Below are positions 35,987-47,530 of a stretch of DNA of 64,000 bases, piece after piece. Positions within the stretch are counted from its first letter, which is position 1. Every line of letters starts with the position of its first letter. A model generated the notes under the pieces. That model did no database searches, had not been told where the DNA came from, and was given only the letters and a program-made list of their open reading frames with translations. A program made the translations under genes and the position numbers. The DNA lies in contig NZ_LECT01000038.1 of the NCBI RefSeq assembly GCF_001027925.1, positions 124,001 through 188,000 of the forward strand, read 5' to 3'. This DNA is from Rhodopirellula islandica. Its GTDB lineage: Bacteria; Planctomycetota; Planctomycetia; Pirellulales; Pirellulaceae.

Positions 35987-37234
35987 TCACGAACTTGGGC
36001 AGCGCAGGGTGATCAGCGACAACTCAGGCCGACAACGAATTCGCAACAGGTGAACTCCGCTGAGTCCTCGCGAAACATGCATTGTTGTTGGCGATCGATA
36101 AAAATCGCCCGATGCCCAACGACTGCCGTGCCAACTGGGACTCAAGATCGGACCGGCTAACGGCAATCGACCTTGGCCGCCATGCGTGTGACCGGCCAAC
36201 ATCAGATCCACTCCGTTCCGACGACACCAATCGAATTGATCGGGGCTGTGAGACAGGCACAATCGAAAGCCAATGCTTTCATCAGAGATCAACGGGTCGT
36301 TCGGCCGAGTGAACCAGGGCCACTCATTCCCCAGCAACTGACAATCGAGCGAACGCAGCGACACCGTTTCGATTTTCCCACCAACGTCGATCCAGCCGGC
36401 TTCCGTCATTCGGTCCCGCACCACGCTCGGATCGGAAATGCGAGTGTCGTGGTTCCCGAGCACAAAGTAGCAACCGTCCTTCGCTCGCGCGGGCGAAAAC
36501 AAATCATGCAACCAAGCCACACAAGGTTGCTTGTCGACAATGTCGCCGGTCAGTGCCATCAAGTCCGGCGACCACTGCGTGGCGATCGAAACCGCGTGAG
36601 CCGTGAAGTCAGGTGCGACTTGCCCAGTCAAATGAATGTCGGACAGATGAGCGATCTTGTAACCGTCCAGTTGCTCCGGCAAACCAACCACGGGCAACTC
36701 GATCTGCTCCACCGCCATTTCAAAGATCTGGTTCACCGGAACCTTCGCCGCCCATCGGCACTTGCGCGTCCGGGCCAACGTCAGTCCAGTTTGTATTGAA
36801 ACGTCATGCACCTCGACATCGCGTTTCGTAGGCACATGCTGGAATCTCCAAATCGGTCGCCACAACAACCACAGAAATCCAAACATAGCGCCCATCACCA
36901 AACAGAAGGCCGCATAGGCCAGCAAAACAATCGGCAAGACTTCCGAGTCCGACTGACCGAGCACCCACTTGGAAATGGGCTGCCAAAAGATTGCACCCAG
37001 GATCAACGGCGTGACCCACGTTTCTGCAAACGCAATCTTTTCGGTTCGCTTGATCGTCGCTCTCTTCCACCCCAGAGAATTCAGCCGGTTGTAAAACGTC
37101 AGCCGCAGCCCCAAGTGACAGAACAAGACAACGGCCAGCAGCACGATGCGTGAAAACGGGTCCGAGAAAAAACTGTCCAAGCGATTGGCCGATGATTGAA
37201 CTCGAGAAACGAACCCGTGAAACACGGTTGCCAT
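35987..37234 (-). CDS. Membrane-anchored metallophosphoesterase (YkuE/YaeI-like)
   Basis: About 415 residues from ATG 37234 (ATG 37294 is also in frame). Four or so N-terminal membrane helices ('IVLLAVVLFCHLGLRL', 'PIVLLAYAAFCLVMGAMFGF') lead to a calcineurin-like phosphoesterase domain: 'KIAHLSDIHLTGQ' (D-x-H), 'LMALTGDIVDK' (GD), 'YFVLGNHDTR' (GNHD) and 'DLMLAGHTHGGQGRLP' (GHTH). All five metal-binding motifs are present. Related proteins (YkuE, YaeI) are membrane-linked phosphoesterases. A SixA-like phosphatase gene lies upstream on the same strand. Confidence 0.88.
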   Translation of the reverse strand: MATVFHGFVSRVQSSANRLDSFFSDPFSRIVLLAVVLFCHLGLRLTFYNRLNSLGWKRATIKRTEKIAFAETWVTPLILGAIFWQPISKWVLGQSDSEVLPIVLLAYAAFCLVMGAMFGFLWLLWRPIWRFQHVPTKRDVEVHDVSIQTGLTLARTRKCRWAAKVPVNQIFEMAVEQIELPVVGLPEQLDGYKIAHLSDIHLTGQVAPDFTAHAVSIATQWSPDLMALTGDIVDKQPCVAWLHDLFSPARAKDGCYFVLGNHDTRISDPSVVRDRMTEAGWIDVGGKIETVSLRSLDCQLLGNEWPWFTRPNDPLISDESIGFRLCLSHSPDQFDWCRRNGVDLMLAGHTHGGQGRLPLAGPILSPSWHGSRWASGDFYRSPTTMHVSRGLSGVHLLRIRCRPELSLITLRCPSS

Positions 37235-37334
37235 CTGTGGCACAAAATCAAATGTCTTCGTCCAAGGAAAAGAATTGTGACCACCGGGAGACATCGTCAA
37301 CCCGATGGGGCACCCAAACGATCCTGACAAACGA

Positions 37335-37856
37335 TCACGGAAGTTGTTTCGGCCGGATCTCTTTCCACACTTGGCAGTTCTTCGGACTCAGTGCCTCTGC
37401 CCACGAAGAAATCTGGCAATCAAACACGGCCAATCCTGCCGTGGGAAATCCGCAAGCGTGGTCCAACAATTCGCTCGCCGCAGAACTGATCCCTGGATTG
37501 TGTCCCAACACAAGCAAGGTTTCTGGTGCGTTTCCAGGTTCGCGATTGGTTTCCGGCAACCACTCTTCCGTCGATCGAATCATCTGGAAAATCATGGACG
37601 CCGTCGCCAGATAAAGATCCGATGAAAAAAAGCTTGGAACGGGCGTCCCCCAGCGAGAATTCAAAAACGCGGCCGTCTCGCGAGTCCGCTTGGAATCAGA
37701 GGACAGCAAAAAATCGGGCTGGCAGCCCTGCTCCTCCATCCATCCGGCGATTCTCGGCGCATCGCGTCGTCCCCGAGCATTCAAGGGCCGTTCGTGATCC
37801 GACAAACTGGCGTCGGCCCAGTCACTTTTCGCGTGACGCATCAAAATCAATCGCAT
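37335..37856 (-). CDS. sixA: SixA-like histidine phosphatase
   Basis: A 173-residue histidine phosphatase superfamily member from ATG 37856; 27 upstream codons are open but do not fit. The catalytic 'LMRHAKSDWADASLSDHERP' contains the RHG-like RHA motif and the D-x4-RPLN element ('RPLNARGRRDA'). Arg is in 'SSDSKRTRETA' and the second His is in 'VLGHNPGISSAA'. SixA removes phosphate from histidine in ArcB-type phosphotransfer and NPr in E. coli, so a link with the PTS genes at 13-16 kb is possible but not shown here. Confidence 0.88.
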   Translation of the reverse strand: MRLILMRHAKSDWADASLSDHERPLNARGRRDAPRIAGWMEEQGCQPDFLLSSDSKRTRETAAFLNSRWGTPVPSFFSSDLYLATASMIFQMIRSTEEWLPETNREPGNAPETLLVLGHNPGISSAASELLDHACGFPTAGLAVFDCQISSWAEALSPKNCQVWKEIRPKQLP

Positions 37857-37954
37857 TCGGTTTCGATCAGTCGGAGGGAAGACAAAGCGGTTTGAACCCG
37901 CAAAAGAACATATAGTACGCACAGGTTCCCATCCCAATTTTCGGACTTCAAAAC

Positions 37955-39334
37955 ATGCGTGCAGCTTCTCTTTCCCAGTTCTTGCCCTTGGATTTTGATT
38001 CCTTCGCTCGATCCAAGTTGCTCACACTCGGGTTGATTTTCACCACCTCGTCGCTGGCATCCGCCGACGACTGGTCCGGCTGGATGGGTGATCAACGCGA
38101 TGGGGTCTATCGCGAATCCGGCATTGTGGACTCCATTCCGGAATCAGGGCTGAAACTCAAATGGCGAGCCAAAATTGCCGGTGGATACGCAGGCCCCTCG
38201 GTTGCGGATGGGCGTGTGTTCGTTTTCGATTACGCACGCCGTCAAGGCGAAGCTTTCAACGACCCTGGCAAGCGAGCGGACCTGTCCGGTGACGAACGAC
38301 TGATCGTCTTGGACGCTGAATCCGGCAAAGAATTGTGGCGGCATGAATACGAACGTCCCTACAGCATTTCCTATCCCGCGGGACCTCGCTGCACCCCCAC
38401 CGTGGATGGCGACCGAGTCTACATCCTCGGAAGCGAAGGCGATCTACGATGCTTGTCGGTCACCGATGGCGAATTGATCTGGAGCCGAAATTTTGCCAGC
38501 GACTTCGGTGCGGAAGTGCCCATTTGGGGATTCTCTTCGCATCCATTGATCGAAGGGGACCTGCTCTACACGATGGTCGGCGGTGACGGACAAGGCGTGG
38601 TCGCGTTCGATAAAATGACCGGCGAAGTTCGCTGGAAACAACTCGACTGCAACGCGGGCTACGCCGCACCCTCGATTTTGAATCAGGGCGGTCAGAAAAA
38701 ACTGCTGGTGTTCTCCCCCACCGGTGTGCACGGCTTGGACCTGATCAGCGGCGACCCCATCTGGAATGTTGAACTCAGCCCGATGTTCGATATGTCGATT
38801 GCGGTCCCTGCGGTTGAGGGCAATCGGATCTACGCCAGCGGGATCCGTACCGAATCGGTGATGTTCGAACTGAACGAAAACGCGACTGCCGCCACGGAAC
38901 TTTGGCGTGGCGAACGAGATCACTCGGTCTTTTCCAGCAACAGCCCCGCCGTGTTCATGGACGGGGTGGTCTACGGGACTGATTGCAATGTCGGCGAACT
39001 GATTGCGTTTGATGCGGACAACGGCGACCGATTGTGGTCAACCTTCCAAGCCACCAAACCAGACGAAAAACGATTCATCAAACACGGCACTGCATTTTTG
39101 ACTCGCTTGGGTGACTCCAACCGTTTCCTCATCTTCTCCGAAAATGGCGACTTGATGGTCGCGACTCTGTCCAAAGATGGTTTCGAAGAACATGGGCGTT
39201 TCCATGCGATCGAACCCACCGGCGAAGCCTTTGGCCGCTCAGTGGCGTGGACTCACCCTGCCTACGCGAACCAAACCGTTTTCATTCGGAACGACCAGGA
39301 AATCGTCGCCTACAACTTGGCAAAACCGGAGTGA
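37955..39334 (+). CDS. Exported PQQ-type beta-propeller protein
   Basis: A 459-residue protein with a signal peptide around residues 20-37 ('LLTLGLIFTTSSLASAD'). The rest is a series of PQQ/BamB-like blades, seen as recurring 'LIVLDAESGKELWRHEY', 'LRCLSVTDGELIWSRNFAS', 'VAFDKMTGEVRWKQLD' and 'IAFDADNGDRLWSTF'. Such propellers are scaffolds or dehydrogenase cores; PQQ-binding catalytic residues are not evident, so a scaffold role is more likely. A strong terminator follows at 39364-39396. Confidence 0.8.
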   Translation: MRAASLSQFLPLDFDSFARSKLLTLGLIFTTSSLASADDWSGWMGDQRDGVYRESGIVDSIPESGLKLKWRAKIAGGYAGPSVADGRVFVFDYARRQGEAFNDPGKRADLSGDERLIVLDAESGKELWRHEYERPYSISYPAGPRCTPTVDGDRVYILGSEGDLRCLSVTDGELIWSRNFASDFGAEVPIWGFSSHPLIEGDLLYTMVGGDGQGVVAFDKMTGEVRWKQLDCNAGYAAPSILNQGGQKKLLVFSPTGVHGLDLISGDPIWNVELSPMFDMSIAVPAVEGNRIYASGIRTESVMFELNENATAATELWRGERDHSVFSSNSPAVFMDGVVYGTDCNVGELIAFDADNGDRLWSTFQATKPDEKRFIKHGTAFLTRLGDSNRFLIFSENGDLMVATLSKDGFEEHGRFHAIEPTGEAFGRSVAWTHPAYANQTVFIRNDQEIVAYNLAKPE

Positions 39335-39363
39335 GTTTCTGCCACCTGAATTCCAAAGTCCCG

Positions 39364-39396
39364 AAAAGCCTCGGTGTTCATCCACCGAGGCTTTTT
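39364..39396. terminator. Bidirectional intrinsic terminator
   Basis: A 13-bp perfect stem, aaaagcctcggtg (39364-39376) with caccgaggctttt (39383-39395), has T-runs on both strands. It can end the propeller gene (plus) and the small minus-strand frame at 39396-39485. Confidence 0.88.
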
Positions 39397-39485
39397 CAAT
39401 GGCTATCGACGATGATCTGGCCGACAAAAAGCCAAACGGCGGTGAATGCGATGCCCAAGGCGGTGTGAATTGCGTCAACGTTCAT
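39396..39485 (-). CDS. Possible 29-residue single-helix membrane peptide
   Basis: ATG 39485 opens a 29-codon frame 'MNVDAIHTALGIAFTAVWLF' plus nine residues ('VGQIIVDSH'), one hydrophobic helix with a polar end. Its stop abuts the bidirectional terminator, as expected for a real gene. No clear ribosome site is seen. The frame is open to 39620 but the extra part looks non-coding. Confidence 0.4.
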   Translation of the reverse strand: MNVDAIHTALGIAFTAVWLFVGQIIVDSH

Positions 39486-39744
39486 ATTTGTCTCAAGCCG
39501 ATGGCGTGATCTCGCGTGAAACACGAGACCGCGCATGGAAAACGGATACAAGGCCGTTTCCATGGCCTGAATTAAGCTGCCGCGATCATGCGGAAGCAGA
39601 CGAATTCGTTTCATCGACACACAATGGAAGTGTGTCTTCTTGAGTTATCGGCATGGCTCCGAAACAATTCGATGAAAAATCGCCGCGCCCGCACAAATTG
39701 ACTCAACCGAACACCCGCCCCCAAACAACACACTGAGCAAACCG

Positions 39745-40224
39745 ATGAAGTACTGGTTGATGAAGACGGAACCGAACACGTTCAACATCGATGATTTGGC
39801 TGAGCAACCCGACCAAATCACTTGCTGGGAAGGCGTCCGCAACTACCAAGCTCGCAATTTGCTCCGGGACGAGATCGAAGAAGGCGATCGAGTCCTGTTC
39901 TATCACTCCGCTTGCAAAACGCCTGCGGTCGTTGGACTGGCGACCGTTTCTCGCGGCGGCTATCCCGACCACCATGCCTGGGACAAAAAGAGCCATTACT
40001 TCGACCCCAAAAGCACCCCCGACTCACCGACCTGGTTCATGGTCGACATTCAACTTGAAAAGAAACTGGACCGCCCGGTCACCCTGGCTGAACTCCGAGA
40101 AGAAGCCACTCAGGCGGGCAGCCCCCTGGTGGACATGATGTTGTTGCGAAAAGGCAGCCGACTTTCTGTCCAACCGGTGACCAAGAAGCAGTTTGACCGC
40201 GTCATCAAATTGTCAAAGAAATGA
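39745..40224 (+). CDS. EVE-domain protein (PUA-like fold, modified base or RNA reader)
   Basis: A 159-residue stand-alone EVE domain. The start 'KYWLMKTEPNTFNIDDL' and 'WEGVRNYQARNLLRD' are family signatures, with 'GDRVLFYHSACKTPAVVGLA' and 'HYFDPKSTPDSPTWFMVDI' completing the fold. EVE and YTH domains bind modified bases in DNA or RNA; in bacteria stand-alone EVE proteins have been linked to tRNA modification and energy metabolism. No restriction enzyme is adjacent. ATG 39745 is the only good start. Confidence 0.92.
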   Translation: MKYWLMKTEPNTFNIDDLAEQPDQITCWEGVRNYQARNLLRDEIEEGDRVLFYHSACKTPAVVGLATVSRGGYPDHHAWDKKSHYFDPKSTPDSPTWFMVDIQLEKKLDRPVTLAELREEATQAGSPLVDMMLLRKGSRLSVQPVTKKQFDRVIKLSKK

Positions 40225-40274
40225 ACCGCTAAGGCGGAGACCATCGAATTCCCAGCAATCCAGTTCGACTGCGA

Positions 40275-40775
40275 TCAATCCGTGAAGTCGATTCGCTCCC
40301 CCGATCCATCCCACTTGGGCGTGGGGTGTTCGATCTCGCCCTGCCGAACACGTTGTTTTTCCGACAGCAACCGCAGGTGCTCCCTCAGAAACAATTTCGG
40401 CAAACTCTGGTCCGCCCGTCTCAATCGGTAAGCGATTCGCCCTTTGCGGCGAACGAAGTACATGCCGATCACTTCTCCCACAAACAGATCCCGCTCCATT
40501 CCGAGCCCGATCGTTTCGACTTCATCCCCCAAATCCAAGTCCTCTGCCTTGATTTGCAACCACAGGGCCGGCCGCAACCGAAACGCCCATTTCCCATAGC
40601 AACAGTGGTAGTAGGTGCCATCGAAAGAATCGCGTCGGATGACGCGTTCGCTAGGCAAAAGCTTCGAAACGACGGGGAGATCGTCCGGATGAATCCACCC
40701 CTGACCGTCTTCCGGCCAACGCGGATAAATCCCGTACTGTGGAAATTCAATCAAGGCATCGCTCTTGGGATCCAA
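40275..40775 (-). CDS. Conserved-looking cytoplasmic protein of unknown function
   Basis: A 166-residue protein with no signal or membrane segment. It begins 'MDPKSDALIEFPQYGIYPRW' and has a small beta-rich core ('YYHCCYGKWAFRLRPALWLQ', 'VGEVIGMYFVRRKGRIAYRL') and a helical C-terminal part ('LPKLFLREHLRLLSEKQRVR'). The repeated Tyr/Trp/Arg pattern suggests a folded, possibly nucleic-acid-facing protein, but no family is recognised. Confidence 0.6.
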   Translation of the reverse strand: MDPKSDALIEFPQYGIYPRWPEDGQGWIHPDDLPVVSKLLPSERVIRRDSFDGTYYHCCYGKWAFRLRPALWLQIKAEDLDLGDEVETIGLGMERDLFVGEVIGMYFVRRKGRIAYRLRRADQSLPKLFLREHLRLLSEKQRVRQGEIEHPTPKWDGSGERIDFTD

Positions 40776-41067
40776 TGAAATCGACCGTGCCCTCGCGATT
40801 CACGTGAGAACTGGAACACGACCACCGATTTTAACAAACCAGACCGAGCTTTCGTGCGTCTGACTCATGAACCACTCGCGCTCAGAGCGATGCCTGCCCC
40901 GATCAAGAGAAATTCTCGAGACGCTCTTCGATCGTTGTCCTCCAACTTCGATGCACCGAAGACTGCATTGTGGGGTTGGAGACTGTCCGGCGGATTTGGT
41001 TCAATATGAGCAAAGTCAGCTGCCCCTCCGCGAGCGGCTCCCTCCATTCTCCCTTTAAAAGTGTGCC

Positions 41068-41688
41068 ATGACTGTTCGTGCTTTCGTTTTGTCGCTGGTT
41101 GGAATTTCAACCTTCGGTTTGACTGCAGGCCCCGCCTCCCCATCCTTTGCGGCGGATCCCGCCCAAGGAGAGGTCACTCACAAAGTGTATTTCGATGTCT
41201 CGATTGGCAATGAACCAGCGGGAAGGATCGTGATCGGGTTGTTCGGGAAAGATGTCCCCAAGACAGCCGAAAACTTCCGTGCGTTGTCGACAGGCGAAAA
41301 AGGCGAAGGGAAAGCGGGCATCCCCTTGGATTTCGAAGGCAGCGCGTTTCACCGTGTCATTCCCGGGTTCATGCTGCAAGGCGGTGACTTCACCGCAGGC
41401 AACGGAACCGGTGGCGAGAGCATTTACGGAGAAAAGTTTGCGGATGAGAACTTCAAATTCCAACACACCACCCCGGGTCTGCTGAGCATGGCAAACGCCG
41501 GTCGAAACACCAACGGCTCCCAATTCTTCATCACCGTTGCCGCCACCCCCTGGCTCGATGGCAAACACGTTGTCTTCGGTCGCGTGGTGGAAGGCATGGA
41601 CGTCGTCAAGAAAGTCGAAGCCCAAGGCAGCCAATCCGGTCGCACTCGCCAATTGATCAAGATCACCGAAGCCGGCGAAGTGAAATAA
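41068..41688 (+). CDS. Exported cyclophilin-type peptidylprolyl isomerase
   Basis: A 206-residue PPIase with a signal peptide ('[20 protein letters not shown]' then AADP). The catalytic Arg is in '[20 protein letters not shown]', with '[21 protein letters not shown]', cut here to its core '[12 protein letters not shown]', and '[20 protein letters not shown]' giving the rest of the active site. It would catalyse proline isomerisation in the periplasm or at the cell surface. A terminator follows at 41738-41786. Confidence 0.93.
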   Translation: MTVRAFVLSLVGISTFGLTAGPASPSFAADPAQGEVTHKVYFDVSIGNEPAGRIVIGLFGKDVPKTAENFRALSTGEKGEGKAGIPLDFEGSAFHRVIPGFMLQGGDFTAGNGTGGESIYGEKFADENFKFQHTTPGLLSMANAGRNTNGSQFFITVAATPWLDGKHVVFGRVVEGMDVVKKVEAQGSQSGRTRQLIKITEAGEVK

Positions 41689-41737
41689 CAGCAAACCTCC
41701 GTTTGGAACGGCATCCAACGCCTCTCCACACAAACGC

Positions 41738-41786
41738 ACGCGTCGTCGACTTGGAATCTTGCTCCAAGTCGACAACGCGTTTTTTT
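41738..41786 (+). terminator. Intrinsic terminator after the cyclophilin gene
   Basis: Stem acgcgtcgtcgacttgga (41738-41755) with tccaagtcgacaacgcgt (41763-41780), one internal mismatch region, followed by a run of seven T. Confidence 0.88.
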
Positions 41787-41915
41787 ATGCTCACGCAACA
41801 TCGCTCGCCTGAGGAACAGCTGACTCAATCGACAACCACGATCCAGCCACCTCCGTGATAGACTGGTGGCTACCGTGAAACACGCCTCTGTTTTCTCCAA
41901 CCCGACCGAGTCTCC

Positions 41916-43397
41916 ATGGGTTTCGGAAACCGTTTTCAAGCTCTCTTCCAAATCGCGAGCCAATGGCCGTGGCTCTTGCTGGTTTTGGTGAGTTTGCCAT
42001 TGGTGGTCGCGGCATTTTGGTTGCGGATCTACCCCACCCGTCGCTGGGTGGCTCTGCTGGGTACGAGTGTTGTCCTCAGTGTCGCGGTGGTCTTCTTTCC
42101 TAGCCTCTTGGTCGTCCTTGGATTGTTCGACGGATTGGTCGTCACAGTCACCGCAATTGACGGCCTTCTCCATCTCTTTGCCACCAAAAAGATGCTCGGA
42201 AACGGCTTGACCGTGGAACGAAGCGTCTCTCGGACCGGTTCGCTCGGGGTCCCGCTGGACAGCTCCCTCTCGCTGCAAAACCACACTCAGATGCGAATGA
42301 AAGGCGTCCTTCGTGACGACGTTCCAAACTCCTTCGTATCAGATCCCGAAGAACACCAGTTGGATTTGCCCCCCGGATTGCAATTGCAACTTCGTCGAAA
42401 ACTCACGCCTCACCGACGAGGTGCCTTCCAGATGGATCGCGTCGATCTCAAACTCATCAGCCCTCTGGGACTGTGGCAGCGACATATTTCTCGCACCCTC
42501 GAAAGCCCGCTGAATGTCTTTCCCGACATGAAACAACTGTCGGACTACGCCTTGTTGGCTCGAACCGATCGCTTGAGCCTGATCGGAGTTCGGAGAACTC
42601 GTCGAATCGGGCAAGACAGCGATTTCGAACGACTTCGCGACTACACACGCGATGACAGCTATCGCCACATCGATTGGCGCAGCACCGCTCGCCGAAACAA
42701 ACTCACCGTCCGACAATTTCAAAGCGATCAAAGCCAACGCCTCATCTTTCTGCTCGATTGCGGCCGAATGATGACCAACCAAAGAAACGGCTACTCCCTT
42801 CTCGATCACGCACTCAATTCCATCTTGATGATGTCATACGTGGCACTCCATCAAGGCGATTCTGTCGGGATGATCTGTTTCAGTGACACGATCCACGCCT
42901 ATCTCCCACCCAAGGGCGGGGCCAGCCAGATGAATCGCTTGCTTCAAGCCGGTTTTGACCAATTCCCGCGAATGGTTGAATCCCGCTACGACCAAGCCTT
43001 TCTGTACCTCAATTCCCACTGCAAACGACGCTCTCTCGTCACCCTGACCACCAACATCGTCGACGAAGTCAACGCAGAAGTGGTCGCCGACCATCTCACC
43101 AACCTGACCGGCACCCACTTGCCCCTCGCAGTTGTGCTCCGCGACCGAGAAATGTTCGATGCGGCAGACTACCCCGCGGAAATGCTGCAGACCGCTGGAA
43201 ACGTCCAGCACTCCAACATGCTCGACGAAACTCGGACCTACCGTGCCGCCGCCGCGGCCGAAATGCTCGTTTGGCGGGAAGAAGTCCTCTCAGGGCTCCG
43301 GCACAAAGGAGTTCTAGTCGTCGACGCCTTCCCAGACGAACTCAGCGCCCCCATGGTCAACCAATACTTGCAGGTCAAAGCCAAACACCTGCTCTAA
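41916..43397 (+). CDS. DUF58-domain protein with two membrane segments
   Basis: A 493-residue protein. Two hydrophobic N-terminal segments ('WPWLLLVLVSLPLVVAAFWL', 'VVLSVAVVFFPSLLVVLGLF') precede a beta-rich region and the DUF58 core 'GQDSDFERLRDYTRDDSYRH' and 'IDWRSTARRNKLTVRQFQSD'. A von Willebrand-like segment follows ('QRLIFLLDCGRMM' with D-x-G). DUF58 proteins usually sit with a MoxR ATPase and transglutaminase-like proteins; here neither is adjacent, and an 86-residue membrane protein follows. Confidence 0.88.
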   Translation: MGFGNRFQALFQIASQWPWLLLVLVSLPLVVAAFWLRIYPTRRWVALLGTSVVLSVAVVFFPSLLVVLGLFDGLVVTVTAIDGLLHLFATKKMLGNGLTVERSVSRTGSLGVPLDSSLSLQNHTQMRMKGVLRDDVPNSFVSDPEEHQLDLPPGLQLQLRRKLTPHRRGAFQMDRVDLKLISPLGLWQRHISRTLESPLNVFPDMKQLSDYALLARTDRLSLIGVRRTRRIGQDSDFERLRDYTRDDSYRHIDWRSTARRNKLTVRQFQSDQSQRLIFLLDCGRMMTNQRNGYSLLDHALNSILMMSYVALHQGDSVGMICFSDTIHAYLPPKGGASQMNRLLQAGFDQFPRMVESRYDQAFLYLNSHCKRRSLVTLTTNIVDEVNAEVVADHLTNLTGTHLPLAVVLRDREMFDAADYPAEMLQTAGNVQHSNMLDETRTYRAAAAAEMLVWREEVLSGLRHKGVLVVDAFPDELSAPMVNQYLQVKAKHLL

Positions 43398-43529
43398 CGA
43401 TTGCAACAAACGCAACAGAAACGGCGGTCGAGGCGACGAAATCTCTCTCCCTCATCCGCACCCACTCCCAAAGCCGATTCCTTTGGATGTCTACCAAACC
43501 AAAAGACAAGTCAAACGGAGCGTGATCGG

Positions 43530-43790
43530 ATGTGGAGAAGTCTCTTTTTAGCCGTCGGAATCATGATGGTGATCCTGGGCGTTGAAACCATGCTCATCGA
43601 CTCCGCCACCGTCTACGCAGCTGCCGAATCCAGTGCTGCTGAGTTCATGGATCCGGGAGTGACTCCCGCCCAAACCACCAAGGTCTGGACCCCAACCGAG
43701 CGATTTCCTTGGGTGATGCTCGCAGTCGGTGCCGTGGTCATCCTCTACGCCATCACCCTTCCCAAACGCTGGGGACGAAGCGGAGACTGA
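43530..43790 (+). CDS. Small two-helix membrane protein of unknown function
   Basis: From ATG 43530, with GGAG nine bases upstream, the product has 86 residues: a membrane helix ('SLFLAVGIMMVILGVETMLI'), an extracytoplasmic loop ('ESSAAEFMDPGVTPAQTTKV'), a second helix ('FPWVMLAVGAVVILYAITL') and a basic end. It follows the DUF58 gene by 132 bases and is ended by a terminator at 43821-43856. No family recognised. Confidence 0.7.
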   Translation: MWRSLFLAVGIMMVILGVETMLIDSATVYAAAESSAAEFMDPGVTPAQTTKVWTPTERFPWVMLAVGAVVILYAITLPKRWGRSGD

Positions 43791-43820
43791 AACCGGTCTT
43801 TCGACTGACTGAAAACCGAA

Positions 43821-43856
43821 AACGCCACGCATCAACCCGATGATCGTGGCGTTTTT
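43821..43856 (+). terminator. Intrinsic terminator
   Basis: Stem aacgccacg (43821-43829) with cgtggcgtt (43845-43853), a 15-base loop and a T-run. It ends the DUF58 and small membrane protein transcript. Confidence 0.8.
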
Positions 43857-44103
43857 GCTGCGCAATCAGAATCAGAATACTGACGCAGGCATCAATCCAA
43901 GCAAAACGCCGCAACGAACCAGACAATCAAACGCGGCCAGGCTATCCGAGCAATCGAAAGACAAGAACCACACTGGCGTGCTCCGCCCGATTCAACGCCC
44001 CAAAGGGGAAAACAGGTCGCCGCAACGTGCATCCAGGGTCCAAGCGATCCCGAAACCGCCGAACTCAAATCAAGCCACCTCAGCGAAGCGTGCCCGATCA
44101 GTC

Positions 44104-44169
44104 GTAGTGGACGAGGCCACGAGTCCTTGGATTTGACGCCAGTTCAGGACTCCTGGCCTCGTCCACTAC
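44104..44169. repeat. Palindromic repeat of the gtagtggacgaggcc family
   Basis: Arms 44104-44127 and 44146-44169 pair at 23 of 24 positions (gtagtggacgaggcca / tggcctcgtccactac). Relatives are at 59996-60050 and, as a half copy, near 35137. It lies in the gap between the DUF58 transcript and the rRNA operon end. Confidence 0.82.
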
Positions 44170-44190
44170 CCAAAAACAAGTCGTGACAGA

Positions 44191-44350
<160 letters not shown>

Positions 44351-44381
44351 GACACGGAACTCGCGCATTCGGTGCGCGCAT

Positions 44382-44417
44382 AAAAAAACCCTCCTGAGAA
44401 AACTCAGAAGGGTTTTT
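44382..44417 (-). terminator. rRNA operon intrinsic terminator
   Basis: On the minus strand, aaacccttctgag pairs with ctcaggagggttt around a short loop, followed by seven T (44388-44382). It starts 6 bases after the 5S 3' end and ends the Ile-Ala-23S-5S transcript. Confidence 0.88.
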
Positions 44418-44422
44418 AAAAA

Positions 44423-44530
44423 TCCGGCAAGACCTACTTTCACGCTGGTGGGCACTATCATCGGCTCTGAAAGCTTGACTACTGTGTTCGGAATGGGAAC
44501 AGGTATAACCTTTCAGATATGATCGCCGGA
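44423..44530 (-). rRNA. rrf: 5S ribosomal RNA
   Basis: Read on the minus strand, it begins tccggcgatcatatctgaaa and ends gtcttgccgga; the ends pair as the terminal stem. The conserved central part, cccattccgaacacag then gtagtcaagc, is typical of loops B and C. The length is about 108 bases, with ends set by the stem and uncertain by a few bases. Confidence 0.93.
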
Positions 44531-44567
44531 AAGACCTCACGACGAATGTTTCGCCGCCGTAAGGCCA

Positions 44568-44582
44568 GTTGTTTGGTAGTTG
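44568..44582 (-). other. 3' arm of the putative 23S precursor processing stem
   Basis: gttgtttggtagttg (plus strand) is a perfect 15-base reverse complement of 47837-47851. The two sit on either side of 23S, so the precursor would form a long-range stem of the sort cut by RNase III. Confidence 0.6.
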
Positions 44583-44639
44583 AACAAGTTAACTTCTTGA
44601 AGCCGATCCGATTGGACCGCATGAGTGCGGGATATCGGT

Positions 44640-47530
<2,891 letters not shown>

